Shown: positions 48,298 to 58,389 of the stretch, piece after piece
Numbering within the stretch: the first letter of the stretch is position 1
Layout: the number at the start of each line of letters is the position of its first letter
Assembly: GCF_016127315.1 (NCBI RefSeq)
Contig: NZ_CP065997.1
Location: 1,984,001 to 2,048,000, forward strand
Source: Achromobacter deleyi
Lineage (GTDB): Bacteria; Pseudomonadota; Gammaproteobacteria; Burkholderiales; Burkholderiaceae_B
Direction: 5' to 3'
Length of the DNA stretch: 64,000 nucleotides
The notes under the pieces: model-generated
The model's input: only the letters and a program-made list of their open reading frames with translations
What the model was told of the DNA's origin: nothing
The model's database searches: none
Made by a program: the position numbers and the translations under genes

Positions 48298-48822
48298 ATG
48301 GAAGAAAGCCTGCTATCCGCCATCCATTGGCTGCTCAACCTGTTGGCCCTGCCCTCGGTGGGCCTGCCCGCCATCTTCATCGTTTCGCTGATTTCGGCCA
48401 CCTTGCTGCCGCTTGGCTCGGAGCCGGCGGTGTTCGGCTACATCAAACTGTCGCCCGACATGTTCTGGCCCGCCATCCTGGTGGCGACCGCCGGCAACAC
48501 CATCGGCGGCGCCATCAGCTACGCCATGGGCCTGGGCGCGGAAAAGGCCTTCCAGCGCTGGAAGGAGCGCCATCCCCATGCGGCGGACGAACATCGCATG
48601 CGGGGCCGCTGGAACGAACGGGCGCATGCCTGGATCCATCGCCTGGGGCCGCCGGCCCTGCTGCTGTCCTGGCTGCCGGGGGTGGGCGATCCGCTGTGCG
48701 CCGTGGCCGGCTGGTTGCGGCTGCCGTTCTGGCCTTGCGTGGCCTATATGGCCATCGGCAAGTTCCTGCGCTACCTGGCCATGACGGCCAGCCTGTTGTG
48801 GCTGTTCCCGGGGCAGGTCTAG
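48298..48822 (+). CDS. YqaA/DedA-like membrane protein
   Basis: This 174-residue polytopic protein has hydrophobic segments around residues 10-30, 38-60 and 150-172. The VSLISATLLPLGSEPAVFGY and ATAGNTIGGAISYAMGLG motifs are those of the YqaA branch of the SNARE-associated/DedA superfamily. A charged loop WKERHPHAADEHRMRGRW lies mid-protein, then RLGPPALLLSWLPGVGDPLC. DedA-type proteins are linked to lipid scrambling; the role of YqaA is not established. No operon partner is evident. Confidence 0.85.
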   Translation: MEESLLSAIHWLLNLLALPSVGLPAIFIVSLISATLLPLGSEPAVFGYIKLSPDMFWPAILVATAGNTIGGAISYAMGLGAEKAFQRWKERHPHAADEHRMRGRWNERAHAWIHRLGPPALLLSWLPGVGDPLCAVAGWLRLPFWPCVAYMAIGKFLRYLAMTASLLWLFPGQV

Positions 48823-48954
48823 CGCTGACGCCTCGCTTAATAAGGGACGTATTGCGGCGATATTTTGCGGGTTTTGAGCATTTCCCTGGGGGTATTCGGG
48901 GGCAGTTCCGGCCAATGGCATAAAATAATTTTTTAAGGGCCCCCTCTTGCCGCC

Positions 48955-51900
48955 ATGAACGCCCCACTCGCCAGCCACATCTTGAACGGGGCGACGCCGC
49001 CCGCAACACCCGCGCGACTGCGCGAAATCCCCTACAACTACACGTCGTTCTCCGATCGCGAGATCGTCGGCCGGCTGCTGGGCGATGACGCCTGGAGCCT
49101 GCTGACCGACCTGCGCGGCGAACGCCGCACCGGGCGCTCCGCCCGCATGCTGTACGAGGTGCTGGGCGACATCTGGGTGGTGCGCCGCAACCCGTACCTG
49201 CAGGACGACCTGCTGGACAACCCCAAGCGCCGCAAGCAACTGATCGATGCGCTGCACCATCGGCTGGGCGAGATCGACCGCCGCCGCGAACCCGGCGCGC
49301 CGGCCGAGGTCGGCCACGATCCGCATCGCGACGAGAAAGTGCTGGGCCTGCTGGGCCGGGCGCGTTCGGCCATTGCCGCCTTTGAGGGCGAGTTCGACCA
49401 GACCGCCATGCTGCGCAAGCAGGCGCAGAAGGTGCTGGGCCGCATCACCGCGCGCGACAACATCAAGTTCGACGGCCTGTCGCGCGTCTCGCACGTGACC
49501 GACGCCACCGACTGGCGCGTGGAGTACCCGTTCGTGGTGCTGACGCCGGACACGGAAGACGAGATCGCCGCGCTGGTCACCGCCTGTATCGAGCTGGGCC
49601 TGACTATCGTGCCGCGCGGCGGCGGCACCGGCTATACCGGCGGCGCGATTCCGCTGACCTGGAAGTCGGCCGTCATCAACACCGAGAAATTCGACAAGCT
49701 GGGCAAGGTCGAGTCCTGTATCCTGCCCGGGCTCACCGAGCCCGTGGCCGTCATCCATGCCGGCGCCGGCGTGGTGACCAAGCGGGTGTCGGAAGCGGCC
49801 GAGGCGGCCGGTTTCGTGTTCGCCGTGGACCCGACCTCGGCCGAGGCCTCGTGCGTGGGCGGCAACATCGCCATGAACGCCGGCGGCAAGAAGGCCGTGC
49901 TGTGGGGCACCGCGCTCGACAACCTGGCCTGGTGGCGCATGGTCGACCCGGACGGCAACTGGCTCGAAGTGACGCGCCTGGCGCACAACATGGGCAAGAT
50001 CCACGACGTGGATGTGGCCCGCTTCGAACTCAAGTGGTTCGATGGCCGCGGCAAGCCGGGCGAGCGCCTGCTCAAGACCGAGACCCTGGAAATCGCCGGC
50101 CGCGTGTTCCGCAAGGAAGGCCTGGGCAAGGACGTCACCGACAAGTTCCTGGCCGGCCTGCCGGGCATCCAGAAGGAAGGCTGCGACGGCCTGATCACGT
50201 CGGCGCGCTGGGTGCTGCACCGCATGCCCAAGCACACCCGCACGGTCTGCATGGAATTCTTCGGCCAGGCGCGCGACGCGATTCCGTCGATCGTCGAGGT
50301 CAAGGGCTACCTGGACGGCGAGGGCCGCGCCCGCGGCGCCATCCTGGCCGGCCTGGAGCACCTGGACGAACGCTACCTGCGCGCGGTCGGCTACGCCACC
50401 AAGAGCAAGCGCGGTTCGCTGCCCAAGATGGTGCTGATCGGCGACATCGTCGGTGACGACGAGGACGCGGTGGCCGCGGCCGCCAGCGAAGTGGTGCGCC
50501 TGGCCAACACCCGCCACGGCGAAGGCTTCGTCGCGGTGAGCGCCGAGGCCCGCAAGAAATTCTGGCTCGACCGCTCGCGCACCGCCGCGATCGCGCGCCA
50601 CACCAACGCCTTCAAGATCAACGAAGACGTGGTGATCCCGCTGCCGCGCATGGGCGAATACACCGACCATATCGAGCGCATCAACATCGAGCTGTCGACC
50701 CGCAACAAGCTGCGTCTGCTGGGCGCGCTGGACGGCTACCTCTGTACGCCGCTGCCGGTCGGCAAGGCGGAAGACGCCGCCGACGACGAGACCCGCGCCG
50801 AGGTGCTGGCCGAGCGCACGCGCCAGGCCATCGAGCTGCTGGCCGCGGCGCGCCAGCGCTGGCAATGGCTGCTGGACAACCTGGACCTGCCGCTGGCCGA
50901 AGCCATGCCGCAGCTGGACGGGCTGGGCCTGTCGCACGTCAGCGCGGCGCTGGCCGAGCGCCTGGCGGCGCATCCGCAGGCGCGCGTGTTCGACGTGGTG
51001 CAGGACCGCACCATCCGCGTGTCGTGGAAGACCGAAGTGCTGGCCGGCCTGCAGGCCGCGTTCTCGGGCGCGGCGCGCAAGCCGATCCTGGACGAGCTGG
51101 TCGCGATCCATGGCCGCGTGCTCAAGAGCCGCGTGTTCGTGGCGCTGCACATGCACGCCGGCGACGGCAACGTGCACACCAACATCCCCGTCAACTCGGA
51201 CGACTACGGCATGCTGCAGGAGGCCCACCAGGCCGTCGAGCGCATCATGCAGATCGCCCGCGACCTGGACGGCGTGATCTCGGGCGAGCATGGCATCGGC
51301 CTGACCAAGTACGAGTTCCTGACGGAAGCCGAGCTGGCGCCGTTCCAGGACTACAAGCGCCGCGTCGACCCCAATGGCCACTTCAACGCCGGCAAGCTGA
51401 TGCCCGGCGCCGACCTGCGCCATGCCTGGACGCCCAGCTTCAACCTGATGGGCCACGAGTCGCTCATCATGCAGCAGAGCGACATCGGCGCCATCTCGGA
51501 TTCGATCAAGGACTGCCTGCGCTGCGGCAAGTGCAAGCCGGTGTGCGCCACCCACGTGCCGCGCGCCAACCTGCTGTATTCGCCGCGCAACAAGATCCTG
51601 GCAACCTCGCTGCTGGTCGAGGCCTTCCTGTACGAAGAGCAGACCCGCCGCGGCGTCAGCCTCAAGCACTGGGAAGAATTCGAGGACGTGGCCGACCACT
51701 GCACCGTCTGCCACAAGTGCTACAACCCCTGTCCGGTCGACATCGACTTCGGCGACGTGTCGATGAACATGCGCGCCGTGCTGCGGCGCATGGGCCGCAA
51801 GTCGTTCAATCCGGGCACGGCCAGCGCCATGTTCTTCCTGAACGCCAAGGATCCGGCCACCATCAACGCCACCCGCAAGGCGATGGTGGGCGTGGGCTAC

Positions 51901-52914
51901 AAGGTGCAGCGCGCCGCGCATGACCTGCTGTCGGGCCTGGTGAAGAAGCAGACCTCGGCGCCGCCGGCCACGGTCGGCAAGCCGCCGCTGCGCGAGCAGG
52001 TGGTGCACTTCGTCAACAAGAAGATGCCTGGCGGGCTGCCCAAGCAGGCCGCGCGCAAGCTGCTGGACATCGAGGACGCGAACTACGTGCCGATCATCCG
52101 CGACCCGAAGGCCACCACGGCCGACACGGAAGCGGTGTTCTACTTCCCGGGCTGCGGTTCGGAACGCCTGTTCTCGCAGGTCGGCCTGGCCACCCAGGCG
52201 ATGCTGTGGCATGCCGGCGTGCAGACCGTGCTGCCGCCGGGCTACCTGTGCTGTGGCTATCCGCAGCGCGGCAACGGCATGACCGACAAGGCCGAGCAGA
52301 TCATCACCGACAACCGGGTGCTGTTCCACCGCGTCGCCAACACGCTCAACTACCTGGACATCAAGACCGTGGTGGTCAGCTGCGGCACCTGCTACGACCA
52401 GCTGGCCGGCTACGAGTTCGAGAAGATCTTCCCGGGCTGCCGCCTGATCGACATCCACGAATACCTGCTGGAAAAGGGCATCAAGCTTGAGGGCGCCAAG
52501 GGCGTGCGCTACATGTACCACGACCCCTGCCACACGCCGATGAAGCTGCAGGATCCGATGAAGACGGTGCGGTCGCTGGTGGGCGACGGCGCCGTCAAGA
52601 GCGACCGCTGCTGCGGCGAGTCGGGCACGTTGGCGGTCAGCCGGCCGGACATCTCGACCCAGGTGCGTTTCCGCAAGCAGGAAGAGCTGCTCAAGGGCGA
52701 CGCCGCGCTGCGCACGGATGGCTTCACGGGCGACGTCAAGGTGCTGACCTCGTGCCCGTCGTGCCTGCAGGGCCTGTCGCGCTACCAGGGTGATACGGGC
52801 ATGGACGCCGACTACATCGTGGTCGAGATGGCGCGCCACATCCTGGGCGAAGGCTGGATGGAAGATTACGTGCGCCGCGCCAACGCGGGCGGCATCGAGC
52901 GCGTGCTGGTGTAG
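48955..52914 (+). CDS. Large FAD/Fe-S oxidoreductase with DUF3683 N-terminus
   Basis: This 1319-residue protein looks like a fused respiratory 2-hydroxy-acid dehydrogenase. Domains in order are: an N-terminal DUF3683-type region (1-180); a PCMH FAD-binding domain with [18 protein letters not shown] and [17 protein letters not shown] (about 190-380); an FAD-oxidase C domain with [14 protein letters not shown] and [17 protein letters not shown] (to about 815); two 4Fe-4S clusters, [11 protein letters not shown] from Cys854 and [14 protein letters not shown] near 917; and cysteine-rich CCG domains ([16 protein letters not shown]). It resembles D-lactate/glycolate dehydrogenases joined in one chain. 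Substrate and acceptor are not known. No membrane segment is seen. Confidence 0.87.
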   Translation: MNAPLASHILNGATPPATPARLREIPYNYTSFSDREIVGRLLGDDAWSLLTDLRGERRTGRSARMLYEVLGDIWVVRRNPYLQDDLLDNPKRRKQLIDALHHRLGEIDRRREPGAPAEVGHDPHRDEKVLGLLGRARSAIAAFEGEFDQTAMLRKQAQKVLGRITARDNIKFDGLSRVSHVTDATDWRVEYPFVVLTPDTEDEIAALVTACIELGLTIVPRGGGTGYTGGAIPLTWKSAVINTEKFDKLGKVESCILPGLTEPVAVIHAGAGVVTKRVSEAAEAAGFVFAVDPTSAEASCVGGNIAMNAGGKKAVLWGTALDNLAWWRMVDPDGNWLEVTRLAHNMGKIHDVDVARFELKWFDGRGKPGERLLKTETLEIAGRVFRKEGLGKDVTDKFLAGLPGIQKEGCDGLITSARWVLHRMPKHTRTVCMEFFGQARDAIPSIVEVKGYLDGEGRARGAILAGLEHLDERYLRAVGYATKSKRGSLPKMVLIGDIVGDDEDAVAAAASEVVRLANTRHGEGFVAVSAEARKKFWLDRSRTAAIARHTNAFKINEDVVIPLPRMGEYTDHIERINIELSTRNKLRLLGALDGYLCTPLPVGKAEDAADDETRAEVLAERTRQAIELLAAARQRWQWLLDNLDLPLAEAMPQLDGLGLSHVSAALAERLAAHPQARVFDVVQDRTIRVSWKTEVLAGLQAAFSGAARKPILDELVAIHGRVLKSRVFVALHMHAGDGNVHTNIPVNSDDYGMLQEAHQAVERIMQIARDLDGVISGEHGIGLTKYEFLTEAELAPFQDYKRRVDPNGHFNAGKLMPGADLRHAWTPSFNLMGHESLIMQQSDIGAISDSIKDCLRCGKCKPVCATHVPRANLLYSPRNKILATSLLVEAFLYEEQTRRGVSLKHWEEFEDVADHCTVCHKCYNPCPVDIDFGDVSMNMRAVLRRMGRKSFNPGTASAMFFLNAKDPATINATRKAMVGVGYKVQRAAHDLLSGLVKKQTSAPPATVGKPPLREQVVHFVNKKMPGGLPKQAARKLLDIEDANYVPIIRDPKATTADTEAVFYFPGCGSERLFSQVGLATQAMLWHAGVQTVLPPGYLCCGYPQRGNGMTDKAEQIITDNRVLFHRVANTLNYLDIKTVVVSCGTCYDQLAGYEFEKIFPGCRLIDIHEYLLEKGIKLEGAKGVRYMYHDPCHTPMKLQDPMKTVRSLVGDGAVKSDRCCGESGTLAVSRPDISTQVRFRKQEELLKGDAALRTDGFTGDVKVLTSCPSCLQGLSRYQGDTGMDADYIVVEMARHILGEGWMEDYVRRANAGGIERVLV

Positions 52915-52951
52915 CGCGCCGCCGGCCGATGGCCGGATTGCCGCGTCTCGC

Positions 52952-52980
52952 AACGCCCGGCGGATTCGCCGGGCGTTTTG
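52952..52980 (+). terminator. Rho-independent terminator of the large oxidoreductase gene
   Basis: An 11-bp stem AACGCCCGGCG / CGCCGGGCGTT with GATT loop is followed by TTGTTTTG, 38 bases past the stop. Confidence 0.88.
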
Positions 52981-53087
52981 TTTTGCGCGCGGCGGCGCGG
53001 GCGCGCCGTAGCCGCGGCGACTTGTGCTGCTATTTCATTGCAAATAACATTGCGTCTCAATTGTAATGTGAGGTGTCAGCAGTTTCC

Positions 53088-54959
53088 ATGCCCGTTTTCC
53101 CCCGAACCCCGCTCCTCGCCGCCGTCCTCGCGACCATGGCCAGCCTGCCCGCCCAGGGCGCCCTGCAACCTGTCGCCGAAGCGCCGCTGTCCGGCGACAC
53201 CGAATTCCACTGCCGCTTCGGCCAGGACAACAGTACCGAGTGCGTCAGCACGTACCGCTACACCATCCTGACGCTGGCCGGACGCGAGCTGGTCTCGCGC
53301 ATCGACCGCAGTTATGCCGAGAACGACAGCGTCGAGGTCGAGCGCGCCGAGCTGATCCAGCCCGGCGAAAAGCCGGTGCCGCTGACCGCCGACCAGATCG
53401 ACACCCGCATGGCGCCGAATCCGGACCAGGGCTTCCTGCGCAACAAGCAGACCTCGCTGGCCTTTCCCAACCTGCGGGTGGGCAGCACCATCGTCTACAC
53501 GCTGCGCGAGCGTTATGCCGGCATCCCGTCGGCGACGCAATTCCACTATGTGCTGGGCTTGCAGCCGCGGGCCGTACGCCAGGAGCGCTTCCGCGCCGAG
53601 TTCAGCGCCGACCGCCCCATGGTCTGGCGCACCGAGGCGATGGACGCCTACCGCGTCGAGGCCACGCCCGACGCGCGGCGCATCACGGTGGAACTGAAGG
53701 CCACGCCGTACTACTACGCCTACGTCAACGAGTCGGACAAGGGCTATCTGCGCCAGTCGCCGCGCCTGGAGATCGGCAGTTCGGCCGCGCTGCAGGACCA
53801 CTTCGGTCCGTTCGCGGCGCGCTACAACGCCATCCTGGCGGCCGCGCTGCCCGATGGCGCGGCCAAGGCCGTCGCGGCGCAGCAGGGCAAGACGCCGGCG
53901 CAGGCCGTGGCCAGCCTGATGCGCCACATCCACGAACGCTATCGCTACCTGGGCGACTGGCGCAGCAGCGAGCGCGGGCAGATCCCGTTCGCGCTGGACG
54001 AGATCGAACGGCGCGGCTACGGCGACTGCAAGGACCTGTCGGTGCTGCTGACCGCCATGCTGCGCGCGGCCGGCATCGCCGCCGAACCCGCGCTGGTGAC
54101 GCGCGGCACCGTGGCGCCGTCGGTGTTGCTGCCGGGGCTGTCGGCGCCCAACCACGCCATCGTGCGCGCCCAGGTGCAGGGCGAGACCTGGTGGCTGGAT
54201 CCCACCAATCCGGTGTTCGTGCCGGGTTTCACCATGCCCGACATCCAGCAGCGCTGGGCCTTCGTCATGGACGGCCAGGGTAATGTGCGGCGCGAGGACA
54301 TCCCGCTGGAACGCCCCGCGTCCAGCGTCGCGGTGACGCGCCATGCGCAATTCGGCGACGACGGACAGGCCGAGGTGCGCGCCTCGGTCGAGGTCGCGCG
54401 CATGGTGGCCGCGGAAATCAGCGCGGGCGACCAGCAGAACGGCGCGACGGCCATGGACCAGGCGCTGTGCCGCGGCTTCGCCGCCGAGAACCGCGACTGC
54501 CAGCTGCGCCGCGCCGCCAGCGATTTCGTGGTGCCGGCGGCCTACCGCATCGACGCCGCGCTGGTGGACCTGCGGGCGCTGGCACGGGTCGGCCGCCAGC
54601 AGGTCTACACGCACACCGAACTGAGCGATGACTGGGAGTTCTTCGCGCGCTACCGCCAGGCGGGCCAGTTGGCCGACATCTACCTTGGCACGCCGGAAAC
54701 CACGTCCTATGACGTGACGCTGGCCGGCGGCAAGGTCGACGCGGCGCCGCTGCATTGCCAGGTGCGTTCGCCATGGATCGACGTGGATCTGGACGGCAAG
54801 CCGTCCAAGTCGGGCTACCAGTACCGCTACCGCAGCGCCAGGAAGGTCAGCTGGTTCAGCCATGACGAGATCGGCTCGGAGGCCTTCGGGCAGGCGATCG
54901 CGCAGGGCCGGCAATGCGTCGAGGCATTGCGCATGGTGGTGACGTTGCCGCGCAAGTGA
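53088..54959 (+). CDS. DUF3857 and transglutaminase-like domain protein
   Basis: This 623-residue exported protein has a signal peptide ending LPAQGA and a DUF3857 domain of about 200 residues beginning near TEFHCRFGQDNS. A transglutaminase-like domain follows, with the catalytic triad visible as Cys in RGYGDCKDLSVLLTAML, His in PNHAIVRAQVQG and Asp in WWLDPTNPVF. The function of the family is unknown; such proteins are periplasmic in Gram-negatives. I chose the ATG at 53088; a GTG at 53073 would add five residues. The ribosome site is weak for both. Confidence 0.88.
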   Translation: MPVFPRTPLLAAVLATMASLPAQGALQPVAEAPLSGDTEFHCRFGQDNSTECVSTYRYTILTLAGRELVSRIDRSYAENDSVEVERAELIQPGEKPVPLTADQIDTRMAPNPDQGFLRNKQTSLAFPNLRVGSTIVYTLRERYAGIPSATQFHYVLGLQPRAVRQERFRAEFSADRPMVWRTEAMDAYRVEATPDARRITVELKATPYYYAYVNESDKGYLRQSPRLEIGSSAALQDHFGPFAARYNAILAAALPDGAAKAVAAQQGKTPAQAVASLMRHIHERYRYLGDWRSSERGQIPFALDEIERRGYGDCKDLSVLLTAMLRAAGIAAEPALVTRGTVAPSVLLPGLSAPNHAIVRAQVQGETWWLDPTNPVFVPGFTMPDIQQRWAFVMDGQGNVRREDIPLERPASSVAVTRHAQFGDDGQAEVRASVEVARMVAAEISAGDQQNGATAMDQALCRGFAAENRDCQLRRAASDFVVPAAYRIDAALVDLRALARVGRQQVYTHTELSDDWEFFARYRQAGQLADIYLGTPETTSYDVTLAGGKVDAAPLHCQVRSPWIDVDLDGKPSKSGYQYRYRSARKVSWFSHDEIGSEAFGQAIAQGRQCVEALRMVVTLPRK

Positions 54960-54987
54960 GCGCCGGAGCGAACCTCGCCACCCAAGA

Positions 54988-55015
54988 AAAAACGCGGCCG
55001 CAAGGCCGCGTTTTT
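54988..55015. terminator. Bidirectional terminator between convergent genes
   Basis: The symmetrical stem AAAAACGCGGCC / GGCCGCGTTTTT with GCAA loop serves the transglutaminase-like gene on plus and the Bug receptor gene on minus. Confidence 0.9.
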
Positions 55016-55034
55016 CATATCAGGCAGGTCGCGC

Positions 55035-56003
55035 TCATTCGAGCTTGATGTTGGCCTTCTTGATGACTTCCGCCCAGGCGGTGCGTTCCTTGTCGGCATA
55101 GGCCTTGAATTCCTGCGCCGACAGCGGCATGGGGATGACGCCCATGTCCAGCATCTTCTGCGATACGGCGGGCGACTTCAGCGCGGCGTCGAGTTCGGCG
55201 GACAGTTTCTTGACCACCGGCTCGGGCAGGCCGCCGGGCGCGACCAGGCCTTGCCAGGCGTAGGCGGTGAAGTCCGACACCCCCTGCTCGGCCATGGTGG
55301 GCGTGTCCGGCAGCACGGCGACGCGCTCGGGCGTGGCCGCGGCCAGCACGCGCAGCTTGCCGGCCTTGACGTTGGGCAGGCCCGCGGCCAGGTCGATGAA
55401 CATCACGTCCACCTGTCCGCCCAGCAGATCCTGGATGGCGGGCGCCGCGCCCTTGTAGGGCACGTGCAGCAGGTTGGCGCCGGTGCGCTGCTTGAACAGC
55501 TCCAGCGCCAGGTGGTGCGGCGAGCCGGCGCCGGCCGAGGCGGCGGTCAGCTTGCCGGGTTCCTTCTTGGCGGCCTGGATCACGTCGTCGACCGTCTTGT
55601 AGGGCGAGTTGACGTTCACCGCCAGCAGCAGCGGGAACTTGGCGATGCCGCCGATGTAGGTGAACTTGGACGGGTCGTAGGCCAGCTTGGCGTACAGCGT
55701 GGGGTTGTACGCCAGCGTGCCGGAATCGGCGGTGCCGACGACGTAGCCGCTGGGTTCGGCCTGCGAGATCGCGGTGGCGCCGATGATGGTGGCGGCGCCG
55801 GGGCGGTTCTCGACCACGATGGTCTGGCCGAGCGGCTTCTCGATGCCGCTGGCGACGGTGCGCGCGACCACGTCGGCGCCGCCGCCGGCCGGGTAGGGCA
55901 CGATCCAGCGGACGGGTTGGGTGGGCCAGGATTGGGCCGTGGCCGCGGTGGCGGCCAGCGACAGGGCGGCAAGCGCCAAGAGGCGCCGGGCGTGTTTGTG
56001 CAT
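55035..56003 (-). CDS. Bug-family (TctC) tripartite tricarboxylate transporter receptor
   Basis: This 322-residue periplasmic binding protein has a signal peptide ending TAATAQ, then the Bug signature PTQPVRWIVPYPAGGGADVVAR and VENRPGAATIIGA. LHVPYKGAAPAIQDLLGG and DTPTMAEQGV are also typical. Members bind small carboxylates or related ligands; Alcaligenaceae carry large numbers of orphan copies. No TctAB membrane genes are adjacent. GAGGAGA stands before the ATG. The ligand is unknown. Confidence 0.92.
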   Translation of the reverse strand: MHKHARRLLALAALSLAATAATAQSWPTQPVRWIVPYPAGGGADVVARTVASGIEKPLGQTIVVENRPGAATIIGATAISQAEPSGYVVGTADSGTLAYNPTLYAKLAYDPSKFTYIGGIAKFPLLLAVNVNSPYKTVDDVIQAAKKEPGKLTAASAGAGSPHHLALELFKQRTGANLLHVPYKGAAPAIQDLLGGQVDVMFIDLAAGLPNVKAGKLRVLAAATPERVAVLPDTPTMAEQGVSDFTAYAWQGLVAPGGLPEPVVKKLSAELDAALKSPAVSQKMLDMGVIPMPLSAQEFKAYADKERTAWAEVIKKANIKLE

Positions 56004-56088
56004 GGGGTGTCTCCTCGTTTTTTTGCGAGGGTATTATGCCCCGGCCGCCCGGCAATGTGCGCTCGTTTACGACCCCGGAAACAGCGGC

Positions 56089-56808
56089 TTATTGCGGATC
56101 GGGGTAGCTGCGGGCGCCGAAGAGGGCGGTGCCGATACGCACTTCGGTCGAGCCTTCCTCGATCGCCAGCTCGAAATCGCCGCTCATGCCCATGGACAGG
56201 CGCTCCAGCGACACCCCGGCGATGCCTTCCTGGCGCAGGCGGTCGCGCAGCTCGCGCAGGCCGCGGAAGCAGGCGCGCACTTCGAGCGGGTCGGGCGAAT
56301 TGGCCGCCATCGTCATCAGGCCCTGCACCCGCAGGGTGGGGAAGTCCGCCGTGACGCGGCGCAGGAACGCCGCCACGTCGTCGGGGGCCATGCCGTACTT
56401 GCTGGGTTCGCTGGAGGTCTTGACCTGCACCAGCACGTCCAGGGTCCGGCCCTCATTGACCAGGCGGCGGTGCAGGGCCTCGGCCAGGTCGAGCCGGTCG
56501 AGCGATTGCAGCTCGGTGGCGTCGCGCGCCGCGTCCTTGGCCTTGTTGGTCTGCAAGTGGCCGATCAGGACCCATTGCAGGCCCTGGCCCGCCAGCGCGG
56601 CCGCCTTCTGGCGCAGTTCCTGGGTCTTGTTCTCGCCGAAACGGGTCAGGCCCAGGGCCATGGCCTCGCGCACGGCATCCACCTCGAACGTCTTGCTGAC
56701 GGGCAGCAGCGTCACGCTGTCCGGCGTCCGGCCGGCGCGTTCGCAGGCCTGGGCGATGCGTTGCCGGATCCGGGCCAGGCGGCTGGCCATGGTGTCTACA
56801 TCGGTCAT
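56089..56808 (-). CDS. yggS: YggS-family pyridoxal phosphate homeostasis protein
   Basis: This is a PLP-binding TIM-barrel protein that buffers free PLP and has no known catalytic activity. The 239-residue protein has the PLP lysine in LLPVSKTFEVD, GLTRFGENKTQEL, QWVLIGHLQTNKAKDA and LSMGMSGDFELAIEEGSTEVRIG. The start MTDVDTMASRLARIRQRI is one choice; MASRLARI, six codons on, is the other. It is divergent from the aminotransferase gene. Confidence 0.94.
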   Translation of the reverse strand: MTDVDTMASRLARIRQRIAQACERAGRTPDSVTLLPVSKTFEVDAVREAMALGLTRFGENKTQELRQKAAALAGQGLQWVLIGHLQTNKAKDAARDATELQSLDRLDLAEALHRRLVNEGRTLDVLVQVKTSSEPSKYGMAPDDVAAFLRRVTADFPTLRVQGLMTMAANSPDPLEVRACFRGLRELRDRLRQEGIAGVSLERLSMGMSGDFELAIEEGSTEVRIGTALFGARSYPDPQ

Positions 56809-56937
56809 GCGGGTCTCTTGGGAACGGAATGTCCCATAGTGTAGGACGCGCGTGCACCGTTTCGCCACACCGGGCCGCGCGCGGGCGCGTCTTCGTTGAC
56901 CCTGTCTGAGCGGCAGGCTTAGAATTTGTCGATATTT

Positions 56938-56960
56938 GTTTAGATTTCAATGTTCTAAAC
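56938..56960. promoter_or_regulatory. Inverted repeat upstream of the aminotransferase gene
   Basis: GTTTAGA (56938-56944) and TCTAAAC (56954-56960) form a perfect 7-bp inverted repeat with nine bases between, inside an AT-rich patch of the yggS-aminotransferase gap. It sits 60 bases before the aminotransferase ATG, where an operator would be expected. No regulator is known. Confidence 0.4.
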
Positions 56961-57020
56961 CCGCCGGCGCCGTCCCTGCACGGCGCGGGTCCTTCCTTTC
57001 TCCTCGTCGTCCCTTCCGCC

Positions 57021-58262
57021 ATGTCCAGCGCCGCGCCCGAGTACGCTTTTGCCACGCCTTTCCTGAATCCCCCCGCTTCCCCGATCCGCTCGCTGATGCC
57101 CTACGCGATGCGCCCCGGCACCATTTCGCTGGCGGGCGGCTATCCCGCGCAGGAGCTGTTCGACGTGGACGGCCTGACGATCGCGTCGACCCAGGTGCTG
57201 GCGCGCCTGGGCGCCTGCCTGCAGTACTCCAACATCGATGGCCAGGCCAGCCTGCGCAACGAACTGGCGCGCCTGTCGGCGGCGCGCGGCCTGCCCTGCA
57301 ATCCGGACACCGAACTGGCCGTCACCGGCGGTTCGCAGCAGGCCATGGCCTTGCTGAGCCGCGTGATGCTGCAGCCCGGCGACCACGCCATCATCGAATC
57401 GCCCGCGTTTCCCAATTCCGTGCAGGCGCTGCGCTACACCGGCGCCACCGTGCACACCGTGCCGTCCGGCCCGGACGGCGTCGATATCGACGCGCTGGAC
57501 GAACTGGCCGCGCGCATCAAGCCCAAGATCGTCTGCGTGGTGGCCTCGTTCTCCAATCCCTGTGGCGCCACCATCTCGCGCCAGCGCCGCCTGCGGCTGC
57601 TGGAACTGGCGGTCAAGCACCGCTTCCTGATCGTCGAGGACGATCCCTACAGCGAACTGCGCTTTGCCGGCGAAGCCGTGCCGCCGATCATGGCGCTGGC
57701 CGAGGGCGAAGCCCGCAACTGGGCCGTGTACCTGGCCAGCATGTCCAAGACCATGGCGCCCGCGCTGCGCATCGGCTGGCTGGTGGCCCCGCCCGAGATC
57801 CGCCGCCGCTGCGTCGGCGCCAAGGCCGCCGACGACATGGCCTCGTCCGCCTGGATCCAGGAAGTGGTGGCGCAATACCTGGCCAACGGCCGCTACGAAG
57901 AACACGTGCCGCGCATCCGCGCCGCCTATGGCCTGCGTTGCGACGCCATGGCCGAAGGCCTGACGCGCGAGCTCGACGGCCGCATCACGTTCCGCAAGCC
58001 CGAGGGCGGCATGTTTTTCTGGGCGCGCCTGACCGGCGAGGTCGATGCCACCCGCCTGCTGCCATACGCCATCGAGCACGAAGTGGTCTATGTGCCGGGC
58101 AAGGCGTTCTACGCGGACGCGGGCAAGGCCGACCTGCACGCCATGCGCATGTCGTTCGCCACCATGAACGAAAGCCAGATCGCGCAGGGCATGCAGCGGC
58201 TCAGCCGCGCGCTGGACGCCTGCGAGGCCAACCAGCCGGTGTCGATTTCGCTGGCGGCGTGA
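57021..58262 (+). CDS. PLP-dependent aminotransferase, class I/II
   Basis: This 413-residue fold-type I aminotransferase lacks any DNA-binding domain. It has SLAGGYPAQELFD, LQYSNIDGQASLRNELARL, VASFSNPCGATISRQRRL, IVEDDPYSELRF and the PLP lysine in ASMSKTMAPALRIGWL. It resembles the 2-aminoadipate/valine-pyruvate group related to MocR C-terminal domains. The amino donor and acceptor are unknown. The amino-acid binding protein 127 bases downstream suggests amino-acid catabolism. Confidence 0.9.
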   Translation: MSSAAPEYAFATPFLNPPASPIRSLMPYAMRPGTISLAGGYPAQELFDVDGLTIASTQVLARLGACLQYSNIDGQASLRNELARLSAARGLPCNPDTELAVTGGSQQAMALLSRVMLQPGDHAIIESPAFPNSVQALRYTGATVHTVPSGPDGVDIDALDELAARIKPKIVCVVASFSNPCGATISRQRRLRLLELAVKHRFLIVEDDPYSELRFAGEAVPPIMALAEGEARNWAVYLASMSKTMAPALRIGWLVAPPEIRRRCVGAKAADDMASSAWIQEVVAQYLANGRYEEHVPRIRAAYGLRCDAMAEGLTRELDGRITFRKPEGGMFFWARLTGEVDATRLLPYAIEHEVVYVPGKAFYADAGKADLHAMRMSFATMNESQIAQGMQRLSRALDACEANQPVSISLAA

Positions 58263-58333
58263 TATACCCAAATAAGCGCTTGTTATTTGGCGCGGGCGCT
58301 TCATGCCGATAAGCTTCTCGCCTCGGCGCGCTT

Positions 58334-58379
58334 GCGCGCCCCGCTACAACAGGGCGCCTGCGCGTCCCGGTACAACAGG
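58334..58379 (+). repeat. Tandem 20-bp direct repeat before the binding-protein gene
   Basis: GCGCGCCCCGCTACAACAGG (58334-58353) recurs as GCGCGTCCCGGTACAACAGG (58360-58379), with two mismatches and a period of 26 bases. The second copy ends ten bases before the ATG and supplies the CAGG that may act as ribosome site. The function is unknown; it could be a duplicated operator or leader element. Confidence 0.65.
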
Positions 58380-58389
58380 AAAACAAGTC

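Noticed and set aside
48313..52953. A 1546-codon open frame antisense to the large oxidoreductase gene
   Set aside because: Its product is dominated by Ala, Val, His, Arg and Asp in the manner of antisense frames of high-GC3 genes, it spans two unrelated plus-strand genes, and the sense strand has clear domains throughout.
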